DNA of 64,000 nt from Hofstenia miamia (lineage: Eukaryota > Xenacoelomorpha > Acoela): contig SCFE01000106.1 in NCBI GenBank assembly GCA_004352715.1, positions 788,334 to 852,333 of the forward strand. Direction: 5' to 3'. Both the position numbers and the translations under genes were made by a program. The notes beneath the pieces were generated by a model, which was not told the origin of the DNA, did not search any database, and worked only from the letters and a program-made list of their open reading frames with translations. Of the stretch, positions 1-11,000 are shown in pieces. Each line of letters starts with the position of its first letter. The first letter of the stretch is position 1.

Positions 1-26
1 ATTTTATTTTGAAGTTTTTGGATAAT

Positions 27-83
27 TTACCCAAATATGTAAGACAATATTTCATTTTCATCTTCTACAAATTCAATTTTGAT

Positions 84-115
<32 letters not shown>

Positions 116-450
116 CAAACAGATTTTCTACTTCTTTTTCCGTAAATGAACCGACATACTCTTTTTGAGCTGTTTGAAATGAATGCCCAGTTTGTGACAG
201 ATGAGCTTTCAATTTGGTTGGGGAAATATTCATTTTGGAAACATGAGTTTCCCAGATTTTTCGAACCTCTGTAGGTCGAAAACTTTCAATTGATGCAATA
301 ATTCTTTAAAGGCGGCATCCACAAAATACTTCATATTATTTTCATTTTCATTTTTTTGCTGACGCCAATACATATTTTGCTTCAGTATCATATTCTTCTT
401 GATGCAATTGAAGTAAATTAGAAATACACATTTGTGCTTCTTCATTTAAT
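27..450 (-). pseudogene. Decayed tyrosine-recombinase-like (Crypton-type?) fragment, C-terminal catalytic part
   Basis: Read on the minus strand, about 27-280 encodes RPTEVRKIWETH, then a helical stretch, then LSQTGHSFQTAQKEYV. This order (box-II Arg, a GHS-type His motif, then a Tyr about ten residues on) resembles the C-terminal catalytic region of tyrosine recombinases of the Crypton/domesticated-recombinase kind. Upstream, in a different frame, YFVDAAFKELLHQ joins it through an apparent frameshift near 280, so the copy is broken. Weaker coding-like frames on the same strand continue to about 991. The window edge and a TA repeat truncate it. The family call is inference from motif spacing. 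A related N-terminal half lies at 37090-37665. Confidence 0.4.
89..115. repeat. (TA)n microsatellite
   Basis: Uninterrupted TA dinucleotide run lying inside the 3' end of the recombinase-like fragment. Confidence 0.95.
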
Positions 451-991
451 CTAGCAAAAGTAGAATATTTGTAACTAGTTTTTCCTTTAGTTATTGTAAT
501 TATATTAGATTTTGCACTTTGCATACTTTGAAATTGTTTAACGCGTATTCTTAAAAGACGGTAGGGCCGAAGATTTAATGATGTTTGGAAAAAAATAAAT
601 GAATGCCATTTTCTGTTGATATGTCAGTTTCTTTTCCATATTTAGAGTAAATTTAACCTTTTGATTAGTTAGAGACATTTCTGAGAAATTTTCCAGCTTA
701 CTGAATTTAACTTGTTTTGCCTTAACGGTTTCACGTTTTGCAGGTTTTTGTAATACCTTCTTTATTTCCTCTTATATTTTCATGAAGCATCAAATTTTCA
801 ATCGGTATAATGTAATTGTGCATAGAACTGCTTTTCATTTTAATTTTTTCTATTATTTCAAGAAGAAAACTATTTAACTGGGATGTAACTTTAAGACAAT
901 TTGTATGCGTCATTAACTTTATTAAAATAAAACACAGTGTCTTATTCAACTTTGCTTTAATAAATGATTCCTTATTTTCACTTGCTTTCAA

Positions 992-1638
992 TAACCTCTT
1001 GGAATATTTACAAAAACTTTAAAAAATGTCCGGACCTTTTTCTTTACTGGTTGAATAAATATTTTGGGAAATCAATTTTCTAATCGCAATATGGAAATTT
1101 TTTGAATTTGTAGGATCACGAATTCTTTCATATTGCTTCCGCAATTATTTTTAGAACACGAACGATTTAACCTTCTTGGATTGCAAAATTACATTAGACA
1201 AGCTTTGCACTCATATACTTTTTTTAGATCCATTGTTCTATGTACATCCAGTAGAAATAATCTATGTGATACTGCTAACTTTTTATGAGCATATGCTAAA
1301 TGATCTCGCATTCATCTATACTTTTTAAGTCACAAGAAATATTGACGATCTCTTTTTCGGACATTTATTGGTTTTTTTTTACTTTCAAAATATTCTTTTT
1401 GGTTGATTGTCTTTCTCCTTTTCATTTCCAATGTGTAGTTGAGTGGGGCATCCTTCATCTCAATCTAAAAAATCCGAATCCATAGTGCACTAAAAGTAGC
1501 AAAACTGTGAATATATATTTTAACAGATCTTCAAAAATATATTGATTGATTCAAACTATTCACTTTGCTCGACATGAGATGTAATCTAGTAACAATATAT
1601 TACAAATAATTAAACCAACTACATCAAATGACATAGAG

Positions 1639-1641
<3 letters not shown>
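992..1641. other. AT-rich stretch without recognisable gene
   Basis: Only short frames are present and none has recognisable domains. No terminal repeats were seen. Confidence 0.5.
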
Positions 1642-1669
<28 letters not shown>

Positions 1670-2558
1670 NNNNNNNNNNNNNNNNNNNNNNNNNNNNNNN
1701 NNNNNNNNNNNNNNNNNNNNNNNNNNNNNNNNNNNNNNNNNNNNNNNNNNNNNNNNNNNNNNNNNNNNNNNNNNNNNNNNNNNNNNNNNNNNNNNNNNNN
1801 NNNNNNNNNNNNNNNNNNNNNNNNNNNNNNNNNNNNNNNNNNNNNNNNNNNNNNNNNNNNNNNNNNNNNNNNNNNNNNNNNNNNNNNNNNNNNNNNNNNN
1901 NNNNNNNNNNNNNNNNNNNNNNNNNNNNNNNNNNNNNNNNNNNNNNNNNNNNNNNNNNNNNNNNNNNNNNNNNNNNNNNNNNNNNNNNNNNNNNNNNNNN
2001 NNNNNNNNNNNNNNNNNNNNNNNNNNNNNNNNNNNNNNNNNNNNNNNNNNNNNNNNNNNNNNNNNNNNNNNNNNNNNNNNNNNNNNNNNNNNNNNNNNNN
2101 NNNNNNNNNNNNNNNNNNNNNNNNNNNNNNNNNNNNNNNNNNNNNNNNNNNNNNNNNNNNNNNNNNNNNNNNNNNNNNNNNNNNNNNNNNNNNNNNNNNN
2201 NNNNNNNNNNNNNNNNNNNNNNNNNNNNNNNNNNNNNNNNNNNNNNNNNNNNNNNNNNNNNNNNNNNNNNNNNNNNNNNNNNNNNNNNNNNNNNNNNNNN
2301 NNNNNNNNNNNNNNNNNNNNNNNNNNNNNNNNNNNNNNNNNNNNNNNNNNNNNNNNNNNNNNNNNNNNNNNNNNNNNNNNNNNNNNNNNNNNNNNNNNNN
2401 NNNNNNNNNNNNNNNNNNNNNNNNNNNNNNNNNNNNNNNNNNNNNNNNNNNNNNNNNNNNNNNNNNNNNNNNNNNNNNNNNNNNNNNNNNNNNNNNNNNN
2501 NNNNNNNNNNNNNNNNNNNNNNNNNNNNNNNNNNNNTATATATATATATATATATATC
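1642..2558. other. Assembly gap bounded by TA repeats
   Basis: The unknown bases run from 1670 to 2536 (867 N). A (TA)n run abuts both sides (1642-1669 and 2537-2558). The assembly probably failed in a long TA microsatellite or in a sequence flanked by two. Long reading frames through the N are artefacts. Upstream TRAPPC9 exons could be hidden here, but nothing visible shows that. Confidence 0.95.
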
Positions 2559-3635
2559 CATCTTCGCTACAAATAATATTCTCAAAAATTTCTAATTGCT
2601 GAATGCCATCTAATGATCGTTTTAGCAATTTAAGGGTTCTCGTTTATTTTCCATTTCAAAAATTGATTTTGATACTGAATCAGAAAATTTTGCGGTATAG
2701 AAGTTGCAAAATAATACTTCATTTTTTGTTGATAATAATATGGATTAATTTTTTTGTGTTTTTGAATTTCTTATACTTTTAATGATCTTCACCAACCGTT
2801 AATTTGTTTTGGAATCTCTGTAGTAGTGAGGCTTCTAGTGAATTTTTGAGCATTTTTGTTTTAATGGATGTTCTTTTATCCACTTACGATATCGGTATTA
2901 AGCAATTTGAAAACATCAGCAATAATGTATCTGTTTTATCCTAAACAATGTAACGTAATTTTAGGCTTATCTTTGAGAATATTAAAAGAACAATTTCGGA
3001 CGCCATCTCGCGACAACTCTATCTGTGCTAAAGAGTCTTCTAGCTAATGAGAATGTTACTCTTAACTACATGACTACTGATAGTTTTACCGTGAATTTAT
3101 TTGCTAACTTTTCATGAACTACTTAGGAATTCATTGTTTTTACTTAGTATAGTGTATTCTCTGAAAATGCGAAAACAAAAATACTGTATTTATTTCTTAG
3201 TAATTTTTTTGGCATCAGTTCTAACACTTTCAGTGTTATCAATGAATAACACGATATTTTGTTTAGTACAGTATCATGCATATATAAGCGACACACAAAT
3301 ATTAATGATAGCATTCCAATATTATTGCAATATTATGGTTTTTCATAAGCCATAAACAGACAAAAACGGAAAAACTATTTTCGCCTCAGGAAACGAAACT
3401 CTGTTTTACCATTGGGCACTCAACGTGCTTTAGCAACTTTTACCTATTCACAGTTCTTCTCGTGACTTTATCAATGGTTTGTGTTGAATCAATAACTGTA
3501 AACATTGAGATGATTTTAACGACGATTGGAAACCACTCTTTACGGTTACCATTTCATCACTACTTTTGCAGTTTAACCATTCAATTTCCCTCCATTCTCT
3601 TGAAGTGATAAGAATGTTGAATTATGTTTATTTAG
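2559..3635. other. Sequence upstream of first visible TRAPPC9 exon
   Basis: This is probably intron or 5' region of TRAPPC9. The first recognisable exon opens with a splice acceptor (TTTATTTAG) at 3635, so at least one coding exon for the protein's N-terminus must lie upstream. I looked for it here and found no convincing match. Confidence 0.5.
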
Positions 3636-5039
3636 GGTCATCAAAAGGTATTTGGTTACATTGGAATTACTGATTTACAAGATGCTAACTGGAAGAGTGT
3701 CCTGAGGGTCGTTTCTCAGGATCGTGAACGTTTGCACTTATTAAAAGAACAAGTCATAGTTCTCGTTATTAATCCAGGTATTGTAACTCATTTCTTTCCT
3801 AAAAACATTTTTCTTTAGATGAGTTAGTGCTCTGCAGCGACCAGGAGAATGTTTCATATCTTGAAGTAAAACAGTATGTAAGTATTCTCACACTTCTTCA
3901 GCCCTTGTTTGCGCAAATGATATTACTTGTAATGTGGAGTGAGAGAAGTGTCAACTTTTGCCAATTTTGTGAAATGAGTTGAATGATTTATCAAATTTGG
4001 GTTGAGTAGGATCACTTCATTGGTTGAGCACTTTACTAAAAGATTTTGTCATCAATTATTCATTAATGAATATCTATGTCAGTAACAGCCAGAATGATTG
4101 TTGTCCTAATATTTCATACAACAAGTCTCATTTTAATATCGCTGTAATTATAATTAACTTGTGGGTCTTTGCATAATAAATACTAATTGAATTTTTAGAA
4201 GTATTTTTGCAAGAGTCGATAGCGTTGCTCCTCACATTTATATTAACATATACGTCGGTGGCCTGCTTAGTAAAAAATTCTCAACTTTTACTTATCTTTC
4301 TTTACAGTGTGAGACACTTTGTTGGTTGCCTAGGTTTCACCTAAAAGTGATTACAAGACGAAAACCCTATATATATGAAAGTTGCATTGTTTTCTGTAAT
4401 TTTTTTATTCATGCCAAATATATTATAGATAGTTTTTTTGAGAACGGTTTATTATACATTGGTATGTCCTTTATTTTTCTATGAACATTTTGACTAAGGA
4501 TACCTAGAAAATCATGAGAGTGAGAGAAAGAATCAATTAATAAAGTACTAATTTATAACTAAAAATAATTAACTATTAAAATAATGTAGCATGTAGGGAA
4601 TGAATTGACATGCATGTTGGGAGGTTCTTATACGGCTAGTTTGACGTCGTCTTTTTGGGTTTTTTCTAATGGGGTAGGCATTAGGGAATTAAGAGGGTGA
4701 TCTTGATCAAAAGCGTGTTTAAATAGCTTTGGCGATAGATTTAACCGTCTGAATTTGATTTGGATTGCATTTTCATTGGTACTATGGTTTATAGAAATAT
4801 TGTAATGCTTGTGTGTTTTTTTAATTTAATTAATTGTACTTTTAGTTACATTCTGTGAAGTCCATCACTAACCCTGATCATATTCGTGAAGCAGTTACGC
4901 ATTTAGTTACAAACATGTATGATGTGATTAATAAACGAATGCAGACACTTAGCAAGGACATATATGAAACCAACACCTTCAATCTTATTGTTTGTCCAAC
5001 TGAAAAGAAGCAAATGATTGGCGTTGACACCGAGACGAA
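3636..5039 (+). CDS. TRAPPC9: TRAPPC9 exons, N-terminal Trs120 region
   Basis: There are three exons: 3636-3777, 3819-3877 and 4846-5039. The first reads HQKVFGYIGITDLQDANW, matching the 'KVVGLITITD' block of vertebrate TRAPPC9. The second intron-exon step crosses a 41-bp intron. The third holds FNLIVCPTEKKQMIGVDTET, equivalent to the 'CVPFEKKDFVGLDTDS' block. The donor is GTAGGT at 5040, which leaves phase 2. This joins the exon at 13635 as AA|A and continues as RMKGRKVKQFADHLL. The frame itself stops at 5041-5043 if it is not spliced. Confidence 0.88.
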
Positions 5040-8000
5040 GTAGGTGCCCATCAATTTTATTATCTTCTGTCAATTTTATTTAAAATTTGGGCGCTCTAGT
5101 TCATTTAACTAATTGCATTTTTTCGATCACCTAACAGCTTTAGTTACTCTAAAAACTACATTTTATTGGATTTGAGTTTCTCTGTGAAAATCTTTCATTT
5201 GCAATTTCGGGACTGTCGATATATATTTGAAAGGCTATTCATTATTCAATTACTCTAAAATTTTATATTATTCTAAGCTAAAACACTATCTAAGCTTTTT
5301 GTTAACTGAGTTGGAAATAACCTTTCTTTTTTGCAAAAGTGATTGATCAGTTAGTAGACCAATTATGAAATTGTATTTACCCAATAATTTAGGTAATATA
5401 TTATTCCATTTACTACTATGTTTTATATTTGTCATTCTATGGCAAGTCTTTTTATAATTTTGCATGTAAGAACGGTGTAACATATGATAAATTTTTGTCA
5501 GTCAAACGATGAAACTATTTTAGAGAAGTAGACATTTTTATTTCTCGATGTTAATCAAATGAAGCTCGATTTCATTTCTGTATGTTCTTCCAGAGTAGTG
5601 GGATCAAATTCTGAGTATTGGTTTTTAATTAATGTCTACTCAAATTTCGAATCCGTTCTGTTGGTCTTTTTTTACAACAGCAATTGCCAGTGGCAGCATA
5701 TTTTGTAATAAAATTAAATATTCAGTTATTTTCTTAGGTAATTGGGCTCAAATTTACTTTTTAAATGTATTTTATATTTTGAGACTTAGGTACGAGATCA
5801 ATAGGCCTTTCACAGTGTGTAGTACATCACAACCGATATTTAGACAATTGGTATTCTGGGTAGGAAAAGTTGGTTCCAATTTATTTAACAGTGGTTGAAG
5901 ATTTTAAAAAAATCCAGTAAATGTTCTACCGACTACTTGCTTTTTCGTCGGTATGTTTGCAAATAATTGAAACAGCTTCTGTTATCCATGTTGTTCTTTA
6001 AGATATTGATATCGCACCGATATTCGACTAAAAATAATTTGCAATGTCGTCAACCTCTGATCGTCACATTTAGTACAGTTTATTTGAGGACTAAAACGTT
6101 TTCGATAATAAGATATTTTTCACTAGCCATATTAAGTGCACATATTGTGCAAGGTTACGTTTTTATTTTAATAATTTTTTAGTCGATCAGCACTGGCGAC
6201 AAAGGACATACTTAAAGTAATCAGTGAAACATAGAGTTGGGTTCAGGCGATTTGAATTTACGTACACAGTCAGCAAAATTATTAGACTGTCGCTAACTTT
6301 ACAACAGCACGTTGCCACATTTCCATATCTGTTGCATCGTCACTGCGACATTATGATCAAGTTCTGATTAAAATGTGGTCGTTTATGTGTATCAGAGCTG
6401 CAACCGTGCTTGGTTTTTGAAGGCACGGCCCGGCACGGCACGGTGGGTTTTAGGCACGGCCCGGCACGGCACGGAGTTACAAAAATTATTTTTTTGCACG
6501 GCACGGATTTTGAAANACGCAGCATCTTCCATACAATTGGAAACTCTAAGCATATCCCCAGAAACAGGATCCAACAAAGTGCTAAACATCTTGCTCCAAA
6601 CAACCAAAACAGAGACAATATTGAGATCTGAAATACAACAACTAATGGAGAGAATGTTGACATTGGAACAAGAGAATGAGAATGCACTGAGTGAACTAAA
6701 AATTGAGATGGATAATCACTTGGATGACCAGAGCAAAAATTTTCAAAGAGATATTAAGGCCTTAACAAACCAGTTTGCACAATCAAACAAGGCTTTTCAA
6801 GAGCAAAAGCAGAAATGGGAAAGGATATGCCAACTGTTGGAAGATGTGAACAGACAATGATATCCAAGCTCAAGAAATAGAACAGTTCAAAGACAGACTA
6901 AGATCAACAGAGTTAGACAGAGACAAAAATCATAAAAACCAGAATTGAGAAATAGAAGACTTGAGATGGAAACAAAAAACACTACAAGAAAACAGAGAAG
7001 AGAATCTGAAGATAATAGCAATGGATGAAAGAACAATCAAATGGAGGGAAGAAATGAAATTACAGCCATCACCTACAATCTTCAAAANACGAAAAAATTA
7101 TGACACATGAACAAATGCACTACAAATTTGTACATTAATGCAAACCAAAAATAGACAATAAGACAACTACAACGAACAAAAAAGGTTCTTATTTACAAAT
7201 GTTTTTAATATTTTCAAAATGTTTTTAAGAAAGAATGGAGACAACAGTCTCTGGCTTCAAGTGTTGTCACCGTTTTTCAAGCAAACGACCTGTGTTTGAA
7301 AATAACCTTTTTGAAGTGGCTTCACTTGCTGGTACACCCAATAAAAATGTATCTAATTGCTTAAGTTTGGAAAATTTACAGCATTTTGACCCACCATTTA
7401 ATAACATCATCACAGTGTATTATTGGCATATCTGCATAACGATCGACTTCGCTGACCGAGGACTTCGTAGGACAAGAAAACTCATCCAGTACGGACCTAT
7501 TATGTGTATTAATTAATTAACTAGCCAATTAAAGTTGATGTTACACTAGGTTATCTTACTCAAGTTAGGATATAATTTATATAACGAATTAATACATTGC
7601 TTTAAAGGACAATGTCACTTTGAAATATTTTTAGTAACCACTNCATCACACTGCACCGCACCGCCAGCCATAAAACTCGCAATATACCGCGGTGCGGTGC
7701 TCCGCTACCGCACAGCGCACATCTCTAGTCTGAACTGTACAGTTCACTGACAAATTTTAGAGATATCCACTTATGTTGGATCCGTTTTTTGTAAAAGATG
7801 TTTGAGTTGGGTTGGGTCAGAAAACCGTAATGCCCTTGCATTTGTGACAAATACATCGAATTCAAAGTAACACTTACATGTGTAATTGTAGTACTTTGCT
7901 TGCTAGTTTACTTTAATTTTTGGAAAAAAAACATATTTTACGCCAGAGTTTTAGAACACAATTATGTGTTCGGTTTTATATAAAAATATTGTGATCACTT

Positions 8001-11000
8001 TCGATAAAATTAATAAATATTTACTAAAAGTAAGCAGTGAAAAACAAAACTTTATTTTTGAAAAAGTATTGAAATAGGGCTTGTTTATTTTAATTGAATG
8101 TATGTTAATCTAACAATATGAAAATTTAAATAAAGGTAAATAATAATTTTGGAAAACTTTTTCTGCATAGATAAATAATTTAATATTTAAGCCATAAAAT
8201 ATAAACTTTGAAACATTAAATAATACGTAGCAAATTATTGGTTATATACTAAATAAATATGTCTTATGACTGTACGCCAGAAATCGCAAAATAAAATATC
8301 GAATACATCTATTAGCAATGATTTGAAATTTTGCAAAATGTCAAACAAGAATTATGTAGCATAGCGACGGGAACGAGAATTCGAATATTGCTATTGCATT
8401 TTAAAAATTACCGCAATGTAATTTCTATGCAAATCTATTTCTTAGAATCGTTTATATTATCAAACAGATACTAACATAATCTAATACGAACGTTAAAATA
8501 GTACAAAAAGAGGTATTTCTGGCGCTGGTATATTCAATAAATTTTAGGCACGGCACGGCACGGATCAATAACGCAAAATCTTAGGCACGGCACGAGCACG
8601 GCACGGCACAGTTGCAGCTCTGATGTGTATACATAAATTTTTGGCTCACAAACAATAAAAATCCAGGAAAAATTGTAATTTGTATTCGAAGACCTCTCTC
8701 TTCTATTCCACATTACTATTATCATTCATTTAAATAACATCAACATTTTTCAAAATGACTGTTATTTGAAAATTAAGTGATTTTTGGAAGTTTTGCTTTT
8801 TAGTGTGTGAGTAGAAAAGTATGTTTTTGCTAAGTATTATGTCAAGTTAAGTCATCATTATGCAGATACCAATTCTAGTCCGTTTTTCATTTTTCATTTT
8901 TATCATATTGCAAAGATTAAATGAAGCTTGAGATTTGAAAAACCGAAATGGCCATTTTTCATTTTCCTTTTTAAAATTCAATTTTGCATTTTTTTCATTT
9001 ATAATATTTTCGAATGAGCAACGAAAGTTCAAAATAAACTATTTCAATTTCATTCTTCGTTTTTTTTATTTTAGTTTGAAAATTGCCGGTTCAGAGAAAT
9101 TCATTCCTTGAATATTAGTGGAAAATTAATATACTGTGCTATATACAACCTACTCTTAAAATAATGTTAACATAATTTGTTATCAAGTGATTTGCGTCAG
9201 AAATATCACAGACACTGGGTCGCCACTGTTGTTTAGTTAATAGTGATCTAATCCTAGTAAAAGTTTTGACAAAACTCGTGCTAATAAATTATAACTCTCT
9301 ACTTCCTCATTTTCTCACCAAGTGATACATCTTATCATTTGCTTTCAAACTCATTGCGAAAGAAAGAGCTATTGTTAATCGAAAATTATTCAAGTAAATC
9401 AAATGTTTGGAAAACCCTCTGTAAACCCGGAAAAAACTATAATCGACTTTCGGATTTGCGTCATATCGAGAATTTCTTAAAACCTACCAAACACATTCGG
9501 TCTCATCAAAACAATCACTTGGTACTAAGAACTGAATAGAGCATCAAAACTCTTGTAAATCTGGTACGCATTCCTCGAGTTCTGGCCCTAGAGATATTTC
9601 ATCCTTTTTCGCTCCATTGGAATACCACATTTATCAGGTCATTCTTTTCGAACTGTGTATGTATTGGTGAAAATGTAACAGAAACAATTTTTGACAATTC
9701 TCTCGATTATCGGAACATAAATGAGTCAAAATACCCAAAGTTTGCATCAGCAGCTTGGCCAGCTGTGCGTTGCTCAAGGATCATGTTCACTTAGCGAAAA
9801 GCATTTCATCGTTGGTGGTCACGTATTGACGGACTTAAGAAACCGAATTTTGAGCGAGAAACTAGTGTTTTCCTAAAAATTAGTGCTTTTAAAATCTTGT
9901 ATTACACTTTTTATATATATATTTTTTTCAATACGATTAATTCATTGTTTCATGTTAGTTTTGTTAAACATTTGCATATATAACTCTTGTCGAAAGTTGA
10001 CTGTCTGACCCACTAGTCGGGTCATGCATCGCGAGTCAATTGTCTGCAAAACATTTTTGTTTTCTTAGTAAAGTCCGCGATCTCACATCATTCAACTGAT
10101 GTAGTGCAAATATGACAATTGAATGTTAAAAAATTCAATTTCAATGATGCAACCATGGAGAAATGAACGATTTTTAATTGAAAATACACAATTTCAAGAG
10201 TTGTAGCTGGGCAAGGACCATTTCCTGAATTCTCATTTAATTTATAGATGGTGTTGTTGTAAATCATATTAATATTATATGAAAAAGTATCTATTATCAA
10301 ACAACCTTCACGAATTGCTTCGTTTAATGTCTCCATGATTGTTGAACAGAAAAAGTATCATAAATAATTATAATTATATAAGATTAATACGCAGAACACC
10401 GAATTTAGAAGTAAATTTTTTTTGAAATATTGAATTCTAATACATTTATATCCTTCAGTCTGCTAGTTCTTTCATCAATGTGCTGTAGAAAGTGTTTTGC
10501 ATGAATGCTAACCTAGTTTTTTTTCAGTTTTATAATGTTTAACTAATTAAAAGTTCTGCATCTGACCATTTTGAAGGCATGATGTGATATAGAGCATGAT
10601 CATATCTTAAAGCATTCCTAAGGAAATTCATTGATAAGTTCTCTTTTGTTTAATATTTGAATAACGTCATTTTAATAGTTGATGTTTACTGTTCTTATTA
10701 TTTTTCCTAAAATTGATAAGTACATAAAGACTTAGCAATCATATATTGCTACCAAAAATTTGTTCTCAGTGTCAATCGGTAAAATTTATTACATTTTTCA
10801 CAATTGCTTTTTAACACGTATTACTGCCATCATTTATTAACAACAATTTTTACAAATTTGCCTTAGAGTTATTCGTTCGTGTGCTGCCGCATTTGTGAAC
10901 TCTTCTAACAAAAAGTTAACTGCGTTTATTTTTTTTTGTGCCGACTTCTTTCCAATACGGAAATTAACAGATGTAGTCCTATTAAATTGGTACAATTATT

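Larger units (their letters stand above)
6393..8622. mobile_element. hAT-type DNA transposon, non-autonomous, 2230 bp
   Basis: The ends are perfect 12-bp terminal inverted repeats, CAGAGCTGCAAC at the left and GTTGCAGCTCTG at the right. Identical 8-bp duplications (ATGTGTAT) flank them. Both subterminal zones carry tandem GCACGGCACGG motifs, 6422-6510 and 8547-8610, the usual kind of hAT transposase-binding repeat. No hAT transposase frame survives. The interior holds a coiled-coil reading frame bounded by single N bases, and a second hAT-like terminus near 7650-7727. The perfect duplication suggests a fairly recent insertion into the TRAPPC9 intron. Confidence 0.9.

Noticed and set aside
1624-2628. 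Long open frames across the N gap
   Set aside because: They consist of unknown residues plus Tyr-Ile from the TA repeat, so they are not evidence of coding.
6340-6687. Overlapping frames on both strands through the GCACGG repeats
   Set aside because: They arise because the GC-rich tandem repeats lack stops. The region is the hAT subterminal zone.
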